This document shows positions 45,517 through 56,680 of a DNA stretch of 64,000 nt, one piece after another. Every line of letters starts with the position of its first letter. The first letter of the stretch is position 1. The stretch lies in contig CABDWT010000002.1 in the NCBI GenBank assembly GCA_901456055.1, forward strand, positions 744,001 to 808,000, written 5' to 3'. This stretch comes from Phytobacter ursingii. Lineage in GTDB: Bacteria > Pseudomonadota > Gammaproteobacteria > Enterobacterales > Enterobacteriaceae. Under the pieces are notes generated by a model. It saw only the letters and a list, made by a program, of their open reading frames with translations. It was not told the origin of the DNA and did not search any database. Made by a program: the position numbers and the translations under genes.

Positions 45517-48500
45517 CTAAAACTCAAACTGATAGAGCAGATCAAGTGCCTGATCTAAGCCAGACACCGCTTCCAGATACAGCTTAGGCATCAGGCGATA
45601 ACGTAACGTGAGAGTCGCCAGTGAGTCAAAAATACCCACACCATATTTTACCTGTAGACCTGGCAGTACATAGCCGCTGACCACCACCTGGGAAGAGTCT
45701 CCCACCCCTTCGGTGTCCAGCGCCAGATTGCTTACGCCAAACGTCTCGCCGATTTTACCCACAACCTGACCACTTTGTGCAACCCCCAGGCCTACTAAGG
45801 CTGAAGTCATTGCTGCGCTATCGCTTTGTCCGCTCTCCAGACCCTGCCCGCGAAGCAGGTAAGAAAGTGCCTCTTGCTGCGACATCGCCGGGTCGGAGAA
45901 GATCTCCGCTTTCGGTTCATCCGCTGTGCCGGTAATCCGCACCCCGGCTGTCACGTCATTCTCGGTGGCGTCCGGGTTACGAATCGCCTCAATATTCAGC
46001 AACGGTTGATCGACGGGGCCAGAGAAAATCAGCTCCCCCTTACGTACAATCAAATCCTGGCCATAAGCGTGGTAGCGCCCTTCCGGGATATTGATTTGCC
46101 CGTTAAGGCCAAGTCCCTGCTGATCCTGAGTCACTTTCAGATCGCCGGTCAGCCGCGCTTTCAGCCCGAAAGCATCCATCCGCACATTATTGCCAACATG
46201 CACAATCAAATTACTGTTAATCGGAATCGCCGCGCTTTTCGGTTTTTCCGGTTTCAGATCCGCATTGAGCATCACCTCATCACTGGAGGTGCCCACCGCG
46301 CTTTCCGGCAAATCATGGACGACGATACGCGCCCAGGGTACATCGACCCGGCCATCAAGCGTAAACAGGGTCGGCGTAGCCTCAAACACCAGGTCAGGGG
46401 AAACATCCAGACGTACCATAGGCGGTACGGTAATGCGCACGTTACTCCCCTGCGCCGCCACGCGGGCACGCCAGTTGTTAATCTGGCTCCAGTCTGCGTC
46501 ACCGCTCAGGTTAATCTGCCCACGCTGAGTACGCACGACCCCTTGCAGTGTCGAGGTGGTACCATTGAAGTTCATTGCCAGTTGGCTGGGCTGCATATCG
46601 AACGGCATGAAGTTACCTTCGACATCCACACCGTTAAGCTGCATCTGCCCGAACAACTGTGGGCTTTGCAGATTACCGCCAAGCCGCAGATTGGCGTTCA
46701 GCGTACCCGACGCTTTCTCGCCGCGCGTAAAGATGGCGTTGGCCATCGCCAGCGAGAAATTGCGAATATTGACGTTACCACCAAGGTTACGCCGCCCCTG
46801 CGGATCGGTGACCTGCACCTGACCGTCAAACTGGCCGTTATTGGTCAGACGGATCAGCCAGCCCAAATCCGCGCGGTTATTTTGCAACTTCGCGTTGAGG
46901 TTCAGCGTTTCGAAGGCGACCGGCAGCGGTGCATCGTTGACGACCTGGGTCACTTTGACGTTACGCCCGGCCAGCGTCACTTCACCCTGCGGCAAGCCTT
47001 CTTTGGTGGCATCCCACGAGACGTCAGCTTTACCGCTGAATGTGCCGCTGGCCTGGGTGGCATCCGGCATAAAGGGTTTCAACATCGCCAGGTCGAAGCG
47101 GTTAAGATTGACCACCGCGCGCCCCTGCGCGCCGGCATCAATTGTCTGCGGCACGCAAAGTTCCGCATTTGGGTTCGTCCAGCAGTGTGGCCCAATGCTG
47201 ATCTTCTGTTCCTGATTACGGTAATCCAGCGCGATGGCGCGATTCAGGGCAACAGGCCCAACGGGCGTTGTGAATCGCGTATCGCTAAGTGTGCCTTTCC
47301 AGCGTTGCTCGTTACGATCGAAGCTCCCCGCCAGCTTTAGCTGCCCGGCTACCGGCTCGCCCTGCACCCGCAGTTCAAGCTCGTGCTGCTTTTCACTGCC
47401 TTTAGCCGCGAGCGTTGCCAGGCTGACGTTCACTCCAGGCTGAGAAAGGCGCTCAACCCGGACATTCAGCGCGCCAGCAAGCTGATCGGTTGATTTGACA
47501 TCCCCTTTCACCAGCACACGGGCAATGCGCAGTTCCTGCCAGCGCAGATTGCTGGCGGTGATATCCGCCAGCACCTGTGGCGCATCGACTGTACCGCGAA
47601 TATTCACCAGCCCTTTAGCGGTACCGCCCAGTCCTGGCAGCGCGTTATCCAGACCTGGCGCGTCAATGTTGGCATCCAGGTTAAGATCTTTCACCCCCAG
47701 TTCGCCTTTGACGTCGGCTTGGTTGCGTCCCAGTTCCAGATGCAGTCCCGGAATAATCCACTGCATATAGCTGTTGCCCTTAAGCTGCCCGTCTACGCTG
47801 ACTTTATTTTGCTTCACGTTGCCGGCCAGTTTCAGTTCAGGGATATCCACCTGCCAGCTACCGCCGTAGAGACTGCCGCGCATTTTCGCCAGCCCGTTCA
47901 GTTTTGCCGGCCAGTCCGGGAAGGTTTTCGCCGTGTTGATACCGTCAAGCGTTAACTCACCACGCCAGCTAATCGCCTTCTGCCAGTCGAGCAAGGCTTT
48001 CAGTTCAGTTTTCCCTTCCAGCGCCGCCACGCTCAGCTTGTCGATATTGATCTGCTGCTCGTTGCCTTTGCCGTCCAGGGTGAGGGTGGCAGGCGGAACG
48101 TCCTTGCCTTTTACTGCCGTGCGAAACGACAGCGTGTAGTCCGTCATTTTGCCGGTCAGCTTGAGTTTAAGGTCGTCGGCCTGATATTGCTTTTCGCCGG
48201 TGAATGGCCAGTAAAGTTGTTCACTGGTGATGTCCAGATTGAGCGGCAGCCCCGCCTCGGCAAGCTGCGTTTGGCCACGCAGAACCACATCAACCGGACC
48301 AGACAGGTTGACGCCAAACTCCAGTTGCTTGCGCACCTCGCCGCCGACTTTGAGCTTCACCTTTTCGCCTTTCATCGGATCGACATTCAGGATGCTGTTG
48401 AGGGTGATGTCCACCGGCCAGTTATCCCGCAATGTCGCCGTGCCCGTGGCATTAAGCGTGCCCTGATTTGAATCGATGTCGAGCGCATCAAGTTTCATAT

Positions 48501-49293
48501 TGCCGTCAATGCTGCTCACTTTGAGCAGCATATTGCTGACGGTGATATCCGTGTCGCCGGTTAAGCGAAGTTGCTCCCCCCGGAATTCTTCAATATTGAG
48601 ATTGAGCGGCAGATGCACGTCGGTCATCTGCGGCAGCAGCGGTTTGGCGAAGAGCTGCTTTAGGGATTCGCCCAGCGGCAATTCATCCGGTTTCGGATTG
48701 TCAACCTTCGGTTCCACGACCTGTTCCTGCGCCACTTTAGCCACTTTTGGCAGAGCAATCAGCAGGCCGCTCAGCGAGGTCGGTTTCAGGGTCAGGTTCT
48801 TCTCTTCCCAGTTCAGTGCGGAGGAGAAGTTCATGACCGAGACAGTCGTGTCATCAATGTTAATATTGACGTTATTGAGCGCCACCCGGCTTAGCGTGAT
48901 GGGATACGGCGTGGAAAGGTTTAACGGCCCGTTATCCTCTTCTTTTACCGGCGCGGCAGGCGGCATCTTTTTGGTATCAATGACCACATTGATATCTTTC
49001 AACGAGATATCATTTACACACAGGCTACTGTCTCGCAGACAGCCCAGCTTAACCGCCAGATGGAGTTCGCCGGCGTTCACCGCAATACCCGGCTGATCGT
49101 AGCGGACGTTTTTCAGCGATAAATCACGCCAGCCGCCAGTCACCTGGCCGATTTCCAGACCCGGCACCCAACGGTTGGCGGCCTTAAACAGCAGGTGTAA
49201 CCCGCTCGTCGTCCCGACGAGAAAAATAACCGTCCCCAGCACTAACAGGATAAACACCAGTACGCCGAGGCTTATTTTCTTCCATAAACTCAT
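45517..49293 (-). CDS. tamB: Translocation and assembly module subunit TamB
   Basis: A 1258-residue protein (E. coli TamB is 1259). A single N-terminal membrane helix (about 7-27) anchors it in the inner membrane. The rest is a long repetitive beta structure crossing the periplasm, and the C-terminal TamB (DUF490) domain ends with DLLYQFEF, which contacts TamA. It works with TamA in autotransporter assembly and in phospholipid transport to the outer membrane. Its ATG overlaps the tamA stop codon (ATGA, 49290-49293), so the two are coupled. Confidence 0.97.
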   Translation of the reverse strand: MSLWKKISLGVLVFILLVLGTVIFLVGTTSGLHLLFKAANRWVPGLEIGQVTGGWRDLSLKNVRYDQPGIAVNAGELHLAVKLGCLRDSSLCVNDISLKDINVVIDTKKMPPAAPVKEEDNGPLNLSTPYPITLSRVALNNVNINIDDTTVSVMNFSSALNWEEKNLTLKPTSLSGLLIALPKVAKVAQEQVVEPKVDNPKPDELPLGESLKQLFAKPLLPQMTDVHLPLNLNIEEFRGEQLRLTGDTDITVSNMLLKVSSIDGNMKLDALDIDSNQGTLNATGTATLRDNWPVDITLNSILNVDPMKGEKVKLKVGGEVRKQLEFGVNLSGPVDVVLRGQTQLAEAGLPLNLDITSEQLYWPFTGEKQYQADDLKLKLTGKMTDYTLSFRTAVKGKDVPPATLTLDGKGNEQQINIDKLSVAALEGKTELKALLDWQKAISWRGELTLDGINTAKTFPDWPAKLNGLAKMRGSLYGGSWQVDIPELKLAGNVKQNKVSVDGQLKGNSYMQWIIPGLHLELGRNQADVKGELGVKDLNLDANIDAPGLDNALPGLGGTAKGLVNIRGTVDAPQVLADITASNLRWQELRIARVLVKGDVKSTDQLAGALNVRVERLSQPGVNVSLATLAAKGSEKQHELELRVQGEPVAGQLKLAGSFDRNEQRWKGTLSDTRFTTPVGPVALNRAIALDYRNQEQKISIGPHCWTNPNAELCVPQTIDAGAQGRAVVNLNRFDLAMLKPFMPDATQASGTFSGKADVSWDATKEGLPQGEVTLAGRNVKVTQVVNDAPLPVAFETLNLNAKLQNNRADLGWLIRLTNNGQFDGQVQVTDPQGRRNLGGNVNIRNFSLAMANAIFTRGEKASGTLNANLRLGGNLQSPQLFGQMQLNGVDVEGNFMPFDMQPSQLAMNFNGTTSTLQGVVRTQRGQINLSGDADWSQINNWRARVAAQGSNVRITVPPMVRLDVSPDLVFEATPTLFTLDGRVDVPWARIVVHDLPESAVGTSSDEVMLNADLKPEKPKSAAIPINSNLIVHVGNNVRMDAFGLKARLTGDLKVTQDQQGLGLNGQINIPEGRYHAYGQDLIVRKGELIFSGPVDQPLLNIEAIRNPDATENDVTAGVRITGTADEPKAEIFSDPAMSQQEALSYLLRGQGLESGQSDSAAMTSALVGLGVAQSGQVVGKIGETFGVSNLALDTEGVGDSSQVVVSGYVLPGLQVKYGVGIFDSLATLTLRYRLMPKLYLEAVSGLDQALDLLYQFEF

Positions 49294-51023
49294 AATTCAG
49301 GCCCCAAACCGATGTAAAACTGTAATCCGTGCTCGTCTTTATCTCCGACCGGAACGGCCAGATCGAGTTTGATCGGGCCAACCGGTGATTGCCACCGAAC
49401 CCCGACACCCGTACCGGTTTTGAAATCACTACGGCGGATATCGCTTACCGCTTCGCCGCTGTCGACAAAGACCGCGCCCCACCATTTGCCCGTTACGTTG
49501 TATTGATATTCCAGCGATCCTGTGGCCATTTTCGAGGCGCCGATCAGCTTGCCGTCATCATCCTTCGGCGCGATAGATTTGTATTTATAGCCGCGGATGC
49601 TGCGATCGCCCCCGGCGAAGAAGCGTAAATCCGGCGGTACGCGGTCGAAATCGTCGGTTTCAATCCACCCCAGGTTGCCACGGGCCACAAAACGGTGGCG
49701 GTCATATAACGTGCGGATCCAGACGTTTTGTGCCTGCATCACGATAAAATCCACATCCGAGCCCCAGGCTGTACTGGAGTAATCGATGGAATAACGCTGA
49801 GAATCACCCCAGGTCGGCATCAGGCCGCCACGCGAACGGGTACGGCTGATCATCACCCCCGGATAAAGCAGCATGGTGGTATTGGTCACACTCGCCTGAG
49901 TAAAGTGGTCGAGACTCCAGCGCAGGTTAATGGCGCGCTGCCAGCCGCTGGAGAGATCCCAGTAACGGGACACCGCCAGCGTGGTGGAGTCCGCTTCGGT
50001 ATCATTTAAATCGGTGCGCTTAAACCCACCCTGTATCAGGTAGTACTGCTCAAGCGGGTTTTTGAGTAGCGGGACTTTGTAGCTAAAATCCAGTTGCTGT
50101 TCCGGCGCGGAGACGCTGGCTGTGGTGGTAAAGCTGTGTCCATAGGAGTTTATCCACGGCTTTTTCCATGTGGCCTTCACGCGCGGACCCACATCGGTTG
50201 AATACCCGACCCCGGTCTCAATGGTGTTTTCAATGCGTGGCGCGACGACGCCTTTTAAAGGTAAGACCTTGCTTTCTCTGGCTTGATCAAACTCCGGCGC
50301 CACCACCACCGAGTTAAACCAGCCGGTGGCCGACAGACGACGATTAAGTTCCGCCAGATCTTTGGTCTGGTAGTAATCGCCCTTTTTAAACGGCACCAGA
50401 TTTTGCAGATACTCTTCGCGGATTTGCGAACCTTCAAACGTCACATCGCCGAAACGGTAGCGCTGGCCGCTGTCATAATCGATATCCCAGAATGCCTGAT
50501 GCCGGTCAAGCGCGATGCCAAGCTGGCTGTGATTGTAGTGGCTATCGAAATAACCTTTGCGTAGAGCGACACGGGTGAGTGATTTCTTAAAACCATCGTA
50601 ATCACCGTGGTTTAACACCGTGCCTTTTTCCGGGCGATTTTTCAGTAATGCAATATAATCTTCATCGGTACGCGCACCGCCGCGCAGGATCACATCCGTG
50701 CCGCCGATGCGTACCGGTTCCCCTGGTGAGACACGGGCAATCAACACCTGACGTCCTTTCGCTGGCGGCGGGCGGAGCTCGAACTCGATAGTGGGTTCGT
50801 AATATCCCAGCGCTTTTAGCCCTTCACGGATAGCATCATCGACACGCGCCTGAAATCGCTTGTCCGGCGTCACTTCATCGCTCTGGATGGTGGAAAGCTG
50901 AGCGCGAACATTTTTCTGCAACGCTCCGGTCAACCCTTCCAGTTGCAATCGGACGTTTGCCGACATGGCGCTATGGCTTGCCAGCAACAAACCGGCAAAA
51001 CATAAAATACGGATTTTTGGCAC
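49290..51023 (-). CDS. tamA: Translocation and assembly module subunit TamA
   Basis: A 577-residue Omp85-family outer-membrane protein, exactly the E. coli length. It has a signal peptide (about 1-21), three POTRA domains (about 22-265) and a 16-strand barrel carrying the RGYKYKS lid-loop motif and ending in IGLGPEL. I chose a GTG start at 51023, with AGGAGAG five nt upstream. It gives the family N-terminus and length, whereas the open frame to 51131 has no ribosome site. It is divergent from msrA. Confidence 0.95.
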   Translation of the reverse strand: MPKIRILCFAGLLLASHSAMSANVRLQLEGLTGALQKNVRAQLSTIQSDEVTPDKRFQARVDDAIREGLKALGYYEPTIEFELRPPPAKGRQVLIARVSPGEPVRIGGTDVILRGGARTDEDYIALLKNRPEKGTVLNHGDYDGFKKSLTRVALRKGYFDSHYNHSQLGIALDRHQAFWDIDYDSGQRYRFGDVTFEGSQIREEYLQNLVPFKKGDYYQTKDLAELNRRLSATGWFNSVVVAPEFDQARESKVLPLKGVVAPRIENTIETGVGYSTDVGPRVKATWKKPWINSYGHSFTTTASVSAPEQQLDFSYKVPLLKNPLEQYYLIQGGFKRTDLNDTEADSTTLAVSRYWDLSSGWQRAINLRWSLDHFTQASVTNTTMLLYPGVMISRTRSRGGLMPTWGDSQRYSIDYSSTAWGSDVDFIVMQAQNVWIRTLYDRHRFVARGNLGWIETDDFDRVPPDLRFFAGGDRSIRGYKYKSIAPKDDDGKLIGASKMATGSLEYQYNVTGKWWGAVFVDSGEAVSDIRRSDFKTGTGVGVRWQSPVGPIKLDLAVPVGDKDEHGLQFYIGLGPEL

Positions 51024-51236
51024 GTTCTCTCCTGAATATCCCTTGTTCCCACCCCTGGAAGGAAACGTCAACACCGCTCCGCGGCTTGTAAAAAATCCAA
51101 TATGTGGATTGAAAAACGGACGACACCCCAAATATTTCTTATGTTTAAATCTAGTCTGATTTACCGTCTTTATTGTGTTAAAAGAGACGCTTCGTTACAA
51201 CCTTAACCGCAATTCGCGTTTCCGGGAGGCCTCAGC

Positions 51237-51878
51237 ATGAGTCTATTTGATAAGAAAAACCTTGTTACTCAATCGGATGCACTACCAGGAAGAAACACGC
51301 CGATGCCCGTCGCTACGTTACATGCTGTTAACGAGCACTCCATGACAAACGTGCCGGAAGGGATGGAAACCGCGTATTTTGCGATGGGGTGTTTCTGGGG
51401 TGTCGAGCGCCTGTTCTGGCAACTGCCCGGTGTCTATAGCACCGCTGCAGGGTATATGGGCGGTTATACACCCAACCCGACCTACCGCGAAGTGTGTACC
51501 GGCCAAACGGGTCACGCTGAGGCGGTGCGCGTGGTGTATGACCCGGCGGTCATCAGTTATGAGCAGCTTCTGCAGGTCTTCTGGGAAAATCACGATCCAG
51601 CCCAGGGGATGCGGCAAGGGAACGATCACGGCACCCAGTACCGCTCGGCGATTTATCCGCTGACGCCAGAGCAGAGCGCTGCCGCCCATGCCAGCCTCGA
51701 ACGCTTCCAGGCGGCAATGCTGGCCGCACATGATGATCGTACTATCACGACGGAAATTGTTAACGCACCGCCGTTCTACTATGCCGAAGACGATCATCAG
51801 CAGTATCTGCATAAAAACCCCTATGGGTATTGCGGCATCGGCGGGATTGGCGTTTGCCTGCCGCCACAGCTCGCCTGA
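51237..51878 (+). CDS. msrA: Peptide methionine-(S)-S-oxide reductase MsrA
   Basis: A 213-residue enzyme (E. coli MsrA is 212). It reduces methionine-S-sulfoxide in proteins with thioredoxin. The catalytic GCFWG motif (near residue 51), the [20 protein letters not shown] stretch and the resolving cysteine close to the C-terminus (GVCLPPQLA) are present. Divergent from tamA with a 213-bp gap. Confidence 0.97.
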   Translation: MSLFDKKNLVTQSDALPGRNTPMPVATLHAVNEHSMTNVPEGMETAYFAMGCFWGVERLFWQLPGVYSTAAGYMGGYTPNPTYREVCTGQTGHAEAVRVVYDPAVISYEQLLQVFWENHDPAQGMRQGNDHGTQYRSAIYPLTPEQSAAAHASLERFQAAMLAAHDDRTITTEIVNAPPFYYAEDDHQQYLHKNPYGYCGIGGIGVCLPPQLA

Positions 51879-51891
51879 TATTCGTTTATTG

Positions 51892-51918
51892 CCGGTTCAG
51901 CCTCCCTGAACCGGTTTT
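51892..51918 (+). terminator. Terminator after msrA
   Basis: A perfect 9-bp stem CCGGTTCAG / CTGAACCGG with a cctcc loop, followed by TTTT. Confidence 0.92.
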
Positions 51919-52271
51919 AACGTCACACCTGACCGTTCCCCTTCTGCAATTTCGCGCACCCGCTTTTCGCTATTCCTTCTAAACCAACCACGCTATTTTC
52001 TCGCAATGACGGGTTTAATTTCGCATGCCTGACTTGTCTAACAAGCCACATGTATCCCTTTAATTTTATTGCAAACTTTATTTATGCCATTCCGTTTTTT
52101 TACTTAAGTAAAATCTGTCATATATAAGCATCATTTGCATAAGCGTATTTCAGATAAATTTCCATTTATGAATGACACCACCTGTCGCAATATGCTCTTA
52201 GTATGAGTTACACAGGCTGTAAGCGTGTTTTTCAGAAAGCGATGTGAATACCACCTGGAGGGAGAATTTAT
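51919..52271. other. AT-rich region upstream of the first EAL-like gene
   Basis: About 350 bp with no ORF I can support. It is AT-rich and should carry the promoter of the EAL-like gene. A strong ribosome site (GGAGGGAG) lies at its right end. No sigma-28 promoter was found. Confidence 0.45.
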
Positions 52272-52862
52272 ATGCCTTACTTAGCAGAAAGGATTACCAC
52301 TCCACACGGTCAACTACTGGGAGTTAAGATCTACCCCAGAAAAGCGCCTGTCCTGAACAGCGTCGAAAAAAAAAGAACTTATCTTTTTGATTTAATGAAT
52401 GCCATTGGTAATAAGGCTGACTTTTTTAAAAAACGTGGTTTGTTCTGTCTGGTCTCAATCACCGATGAAGAGATCGCCATGTTATTAACGTTCGACTTAG
52501 TGTTGCAGGCAACACTGGCGCGACTGCCCTTTGTTAAATTACAAATCAACCAAACATTTGAAACAGCCATAGGGGATTTAGCAAAAAGTAAAAATGGTAT
52601 CTGGCTGAGCCATGTGGGGAATAAAGATGCGCCTTTTATCCAGTATTGCGAAGCCATCATTCTGGATGAAACATTTACCAGCAACGAGCTAAGCAAAAAC
52701 ACATTCCCCTACCTTATCCAAAACTTAAAGCGTTATTGTGAAAAAATCATTATTAAAATAGATAATGATATTAACCGCAGAGCATTAGAAGAGGCAGGTA
52801 TTTGGGCCTGTTGCGGGCTTTATGCGCCAACACCGTTCAGCAAGGTGCATCAGTTAATGTAA
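52272..52862 (+). CDS. Degenerate EAL-domain protein (YdiV-like)
   Basis: A 196-residue cytosolic protein that looks like a short, catalytically dead EAL domain. Landmarks in order are TPHGQLLGVKIYPRK (the usual GxxxGxExLxR start, where the EAL triad is lost), LFCLVSITDEEIAMLL, LPFVKLQINQTFE, YCEAIILDETF and GIWACCGLYAPTPFSKVHQL. Each has a counterpart in the anti-FlhDC factor YdiV (RflP) as I recall its sequence, with similar spacing. Metal and c-di-GMP ligands are missing, so a protein-binding regulatory role is likely. Possible targets are FlhD or fimbrial regulators; this is inference. AT-rich; a homologue follows at 53219. Confidence 0.7.
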   Translation: MPYLAERITTPHGQLLGVKIYPRKAPVLNSVEKKRTYLFDLMNAIGNKADFFKKRGLFCLVSITDEEIAMLLTFDLVLQATLARLPFVKLQINQTFETAIGDLAKSKNGIWLSHVGNKDAPFIQYCEAIILDETFTSNELSKNTFPYLIQNLKRYCEKIIIKIDNDINRRALEEAGIWACCGLYAPTPFSKVHQLM

Positions 52863-53218
52863 GTCATTGTTACAATTCGTTATGCTCATTAGCAGTTTCA
52901 TTTATTGTGAATCCAATACGAATTGAAATTTTGCTTTGATTTTTCACAAGTAAACAGTGAAAGATTCCAAAGACACTAAGGGTAAGGAATTATGTGTTAC
53001 GCCCACGGAAAAGTCGACTTCTTATAAGAGCCGCAGTCAGAGCCATCACCGCTCAACAACATTCGTTTCACAATCGGGAATATACAAATGCGCTAACTAT
53101 CAAAGAAATACCCTTTGATAGGTATATATATTGATATTAATTATCGATCAATAAATGATTGATTAATAACTTTTAACGATCAATATTAGATATATCTAGG
53201 CATTAACAAGGAAAGGAT
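52863..53218. other. AT-rich region between the two EAL-like genes
   Basis: 356 bp without a gene. CGATCAATA occurs twice (53145-53153 and 53177-53185), 32 bp apart, with an inverted ATTGATTAAT between. This could be a paired operator just ahead of the second gene. Confidence 0.4.
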
Positions 53219-53692
53219 ATGGACCGGGTTAGCGTAATACCCATTCACAGCCTGAATGGCACAATTGTTGGATTTTCAATGGACTGTAGCGATCACCCCC
53301 CGCACAGCCATCACCTGAAGTATTGTTCTGACTTCTCAGTAGAAAATGGGCTTTTGTTTTATGTTAACAACCTCAGGAATCTTACAGATACTACCGCTCA
53401 GTTTCCACACCTGACATTAATGAAACAGGAAGATCCTGCATTATTTGGGCTATGGCGGGAAAATGTCCGTCAGGCCGTCGTGATTAATCGGGAGTTCTAC
53501 CATAAACAAGTACAAAAACCCACTTTCCCTGAATTGATTAAGAACATTCGGAAATCTTATTCGGATCGCGTCATTATCGATGGCGTACAAAGTACATGGG
53601 AATTTTCGGTGTTACAGGATTGCGGTATCTGGGCTGTTCAGGGCTATATGTATCGTTCTGTACCCTTAAAAAAACTACAGTGGTTGCTTTAA
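53219..53692 (+). CDS. Second, shorter degenerate EAL-like protein
   Basis: A 157-residue protein, homologous to the 196-residue one upstream. The C-terminal parts align well: RQAVVINREF with EAIILDETF, TFPELIKNIRK with TFPYLIQNLKR, and GIWAVQGYMYRSVPLKKLQ with GIWACCGLYAPTPFSKVHQ. The N-terminal SLNGTIVGFSMDCSD is the reduced EAL start. About 40 middle residues are absent, so the barrel would be incomplete. No catalytic residues are left. It may be a partner, antagonist or decaying copy of its neighbour. AT-rich codon use points to transfer. Confidence 0.65.
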   Translation: MDRVSVIPIHSLNGTIVGFSMDCSDHPPHSHHLKYCSDFSVENGLLFYVNNLRNLTDTTAQFPHLTLMKQEDPALFGLWRENVRQAVVINREFYHKQVQKPTFPELIKNIRKSYSDRVIIDGVQSTWEFSVLQDCGIWAVQGYMYRSVPLKKLQWLL

Positions 53693-54107
53693 TCGTTATG
53701 CACAAAAACGTGAGCCTAATAATGACAAGGTCACCCCCACAATAGAGAAAATGAAGGTAAGACCTTAGTGCGAGTAAAAGGAAGTAATAATGTGCCCTGA
53801 GGAATATATAAGCCCCTCTTTTTACTCCTTTTACTCTTTCATTAACCTTTGTGTCTTCACGCCGGGCGAAGAGGTTAGCTGAAAACAGCCTTAACATTGC
53901 GCCACTTGCGCACCAAACGCGCACGTAATTGAGAAAGATTCCTGTCTACCTGTAACAAACTGCTTACACTGCTGGCAGGCTGTAACACGCTTACGCTATA
54001 CTAGCCGTCGAAATTGTGGGTCCACCGCTTCGGACCCGCTTTCAATGTGTTTACCACAAGGATTTTTCAACTTCCCTCCGAGGATCCCGCTTGTAGCTGG
54101 ATAAATT
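53693..54107 (+). promoter_or_regulatory. paeA upstream region with promoter and structured leader
   Basis: A 415-bp gap. A likely -10 TATACT lies at 53997-54002; the -35 is weak. After it, within the predicted leader, GGGTCC-accgcttc-GGACCC (54018-54037) can form a stable hairpin about 70 nt before the ATG. The left half is AT-rich and shows nothing I recognise. Confidence 0.45.
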
Positions 54108-55442
54108 ATGTTAAACAGTATCTTAGTCATACTTTGTCTGATAGGTGTGAGTGCGTTTTTCTCGCTTTCCGAGATCTCGCTGGCCGCCTCCAGAAAAATC
54201 AAACTTAAGCTGCTTGCCGATGAAGGCAACATCAATGCGCAACGCATCCTGAAAATGCAGGAAAACCCCGGCACCTTTTTTACCGTGGTACAAATCGGCC
54301 TGAATGCTGTTGCGATTCTGGGCGGTATTGTCGGCGACGCTGCCTTCTCCCCTGCGTTTTACAGCATGCTTATCAATCTGGTTGAGCCGGAACTCGCAGA
54401 TCGACTGAGCTTCATTATTTCGTTTTCGCTGGTAACCGGGATGTTTATCCTGTTTGCCGACCTCACACCGAAACGCATCGGTATGATTGCGCCAGAAGCC
54501 GTGGCTTTGCGTATCATCAACCCGATGCGCTTCTGTCTGTTTATCTTCCGCCCGTTGGTCTGGTTCTTTAATGGCATGGCCAACGTTATCTTTCGCCTGT
54601 TTAAATTGCCAATGGTGCGTAAAGACGACATCACGTCAGATGATATCTATGCGGTGGTAGAAGCCGGGGCCCTGGCCGGGGTGCTGCGTAAGCAAGAACA
54701 TGAGCTGATCGAGAATGTGTTTGAGCTGGAATCACGCACGGTGCCATCGTCAATGACATCACGCGAAAACGTAGTGTGGTTCGACCTGCATGAAGATGAG
54801 CAAAGCTTAAAACAAAAAGTCGCCGAAAACCCGCACTCCAAGTTTCTCGTCTGTAATCAAGACATTGACCATATCGTGGGTTATGTCGACTCAAAAGACC
54901 TGCTGATTCGCGTACTGGCCAACCAAAGCCTGGTACTGAGCAGCGGCGTGCAAATTCGCAATACGCTCATTGTGCCGGATACCCTGACGCTCTCCGAAGC
55001 GCTGGAAAGCTTTAAAACAGCGGGGGAAGACTTTGCGGTCATCATGAACGAGTATGCGCTGGTCGTGGGGATTATCACCCTCAATGACGTCATGACCACG
55101 CTGATGGGTGACCTGGTCGGTCAGGGGCTGGAAGAACAAATCGTCGCGCGTGATGAAAACTCCTGGCTGATTGACGGCGGCACGCCGATTGATGACGTGA
55201 TGCGAGTACTGGATATCGATGAGTTCCCTCAGTCCGGCAATTACGAGACCATTGGCGGCTTTATGATGTTCATGCTGCGCAAGATCCCGAAACGCACCGA
55301 CTCGGTGAAGTTCTCCGGCTATAAGTTCGAGGTTGTGGACATCGATAACTACCGTATCGACCAGTTGCTGGTTACACGGATTGATAACAAGGCAACGGTG
55401 TTAACGCCAAAACTGCCAGATGCGGAAGGGAAAAGCGAATAA
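54108..55442 (+). CDS. paeA: Cadaverine/putrescine exporter PaeA (formerly YtfL)
   Basis: A 444-residue inner-membrane protein (E. coli YtfL is 447). It has an N-terminal CNNM/DUF21 transmembrane domain (about 1-190, four hydrophobic segments), two CBS domains (about 205-335) and a C-terminal CorC/HlyC domain (about 350-430). Work in Salmonella and E. coli assigned polyamine export in stationary phase and renamed it PaeA. The start MLNSILVILCLIGVSAFFSLSE is family-like. Followed by two terminators. Confidence 0.94.
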   Translation: MLNSILVILCLIGVSAFFSLSEISLAASRKIKLKLLADEGNINAQRILKMQENPGTFFTVVQIGLNAVAILGGIVGDAAFSPAFYSMLINLVEPELADRLSFIISFSLVTGMFILFADLTPKRIGMIAPEAVALRIINPMRFCLFIFRPLVWFFNGMANVIFRLFKLPMVRKDDITSDDIYAVVEAGALAGVLRKQEHELIENVFELESRTVPSSMTSRENVVWFDLHEDEQSLKQKVAENPHSKFLVCNQDIDHIVGYVDSKDLLIRVLANQSLVLSSGVQIRNTLIVPDTLTLSEALESFKTAGEDFAVIMNEYALVVGIITLNDVMTTLMGDLVGQGLEEQIVARDENSWLIDGGTPIDDVMRVLDIDEFPQSGNYETIGGFMMFMLRKIPKRTDSVKFSGYKFEVVDIDNYRIDQLLVTRIDNKATVLTPKLPDAEGKSE

Positions 55443-55467
55443 TCGCGACGGCCAATGTCCTGCATAG

Positions 55468-55494
55468 AAGGTGGCATCATTGCCGCCTTTTTTA
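55468..55494 (+). terminator. Terminator after paeA
   Basis: The stem AAGGTGGCA / TGCCGCCTT around tcat is followed by a T-run. Confidence 0.9.
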
Positions 55495-55524
55495 TTACCT
55501 GCCTTTCATTGTCTGGAAAACATC

Positions 55525-55552
55525 AACGGCTCCCTGACGGAGCCGTTTTTGT
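55525..55552. terminator. Terminator hairpin between paeA and ytfK
   Basis: AACGGCTCC / GGAGCCGTT around ctgac has TTTTTG on the plus side and a weaker T-tract on the minus side. It lies just past the convergent ytfK stop codon and probably serves both strands. Confidence 0.8.
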
Positions 55553-55586
55553 TGTACTGCGATTACTGCATAGCGTAGTGGGTTGG

Positions 55587-55793
55587 TTAAGCCATCTCAG
55601 TTTGTAGACGCATAACCTGACGGTTGACTTCGGACATAACACTAAGGTGCTGTTTGTCCTTCACTTTCGGGATAAGGATCTTACCTTTATCAAACTCGAA
55701 AGCGCCAACATCCTTGATGTACAACCGTCCACGGAACAGGATTTTCACGTACTTAGCCACCTGAAGTGGGTTGTAACGTTGGAAAATTTTCAT
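55587..55793 (-). CDS. ytfK: Stringent-response modulator YtfK
   Basis: A 68-residue basic protein with one change visible from E. coli YtfK as I remember it. YtfK binds SpoT and tips it towards (p)ppGpp synthesis during phosphate or fatty-acid starvation. The ATG at 55793 ([17 protein letters not shown]) is the family start; an in-frame extension to 55874 has no support. It is a single-gene unit, convergent with paeA. Confidence 0.95.
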   Translation of the reverse strand: MKIFQRYNPLQVAKYVKILFRGRLYIKDVGAFEFDKGKILIPKVKDKQHLSVMSEVNRQVMRLQTEMA

Positions 55794-56119
55794 TTTTGTA
55801 TCTCCTGCTAAGTAATACGCCCTTGCGGTGCCACGCTTGGCCCGACAGTGATGAGCGCAAATTTTAGTGCTCAATGAGCATAGTTCAGAAACAACATGAG
55901 ACCTAGTATGTATAAGTTTATTTACCTTTTGATTACAGTTATTCAGAATTTTCTTTTCAGTGCTTACGAACAGGCAGTATAAGTCGTCGTTTTTTCGCAG
56001 TTATGTGCGTTGCCCCGCAAACTGGCATCCGGTTTGCGGGAAAAGCACATTGATCGCACTTATGATTAAAAGGTGTAGTTAAGTGGTCGGATCACCTGCA
56101 AACAATAAAAGGAAACACC

Positions 56120-56680
56120 ATGACCTTACGTAACATCCTGGCAGCAACCTGCCTGCTACTGCCGCTTCTGGCGCAAGCCCACAATTTTGAGACCAGCCAG
56201 CGAGTACCGCCTGTGGGCGTCGCCGACAGAGGAGAATTGATTCTCAATAATGATAAGTTTAGCTACAAAAACTGGAACAGCGCGCAGCTTCCTGGCAAAG
56301 TGCGAGTGGTGCAACATATTGCCGGTCGGACCTCTGCAAAAGAGAAAAATGCAGCGCTGATTGAAGCGATCAAGGCCGCAAATTTACCTCACGACCGTTA
56401 CCAGACGACAACCATCATCAATACGGATGATGCTATCCCCGGCTCGGCAATGTTTGTGCGCAGCAGTATTGAGAGCAACAAAAAGCTCTATCCCTGGTCA
56501 CAGTTTATTGTCGACAGTGATGGCGTAGCGCGTAAGGCCTGGCAACTGGATGAAGGCAGTTCAGCCATCGTTGTGCTGGATAAGGACGGGCGGGTGCAAT
56601 ATGCCAAAGATGGCGGGCTGACACAGGCGGAAGTGCAGCAGGTCATCGCCCTGCTGCATAAGTTACTCGACAATCAGTAA
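56120..56680 (+). CDS. ytfJ: Periplasmic thioredoxin-fold protein YtfJ
   Basis: A 186-residue exported protein (E. coli YtfJ is 184). The signal peptide is [20 protein letters not shown]. The mature part resembles a thioredoxin/peroxiredoxin-like fold without the CXXC pair. Its role is unknown. Start ATG 56120 has AAGGAAACACC upstream. Its 3' end overlaps the convergent cysQ gene by 7 bp. Confidence 0.94.
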   Translation: MTLRNILAATCLLLPLLAQAHNFETSQRVPPVGVADRGELILNNDKFSYKNWNSAQLPGKVRVVQHIAGRTSAKEKNAALIEAIKAANLPHDRYQTTTIINTDDAIPGSAMFVRSSIESNKKLYPWSQFIVDSDGVARKAWQLDEGSSAIVVLDKDGRVQYAKDGGLTQAEVQQVIALLHKLLDNQ

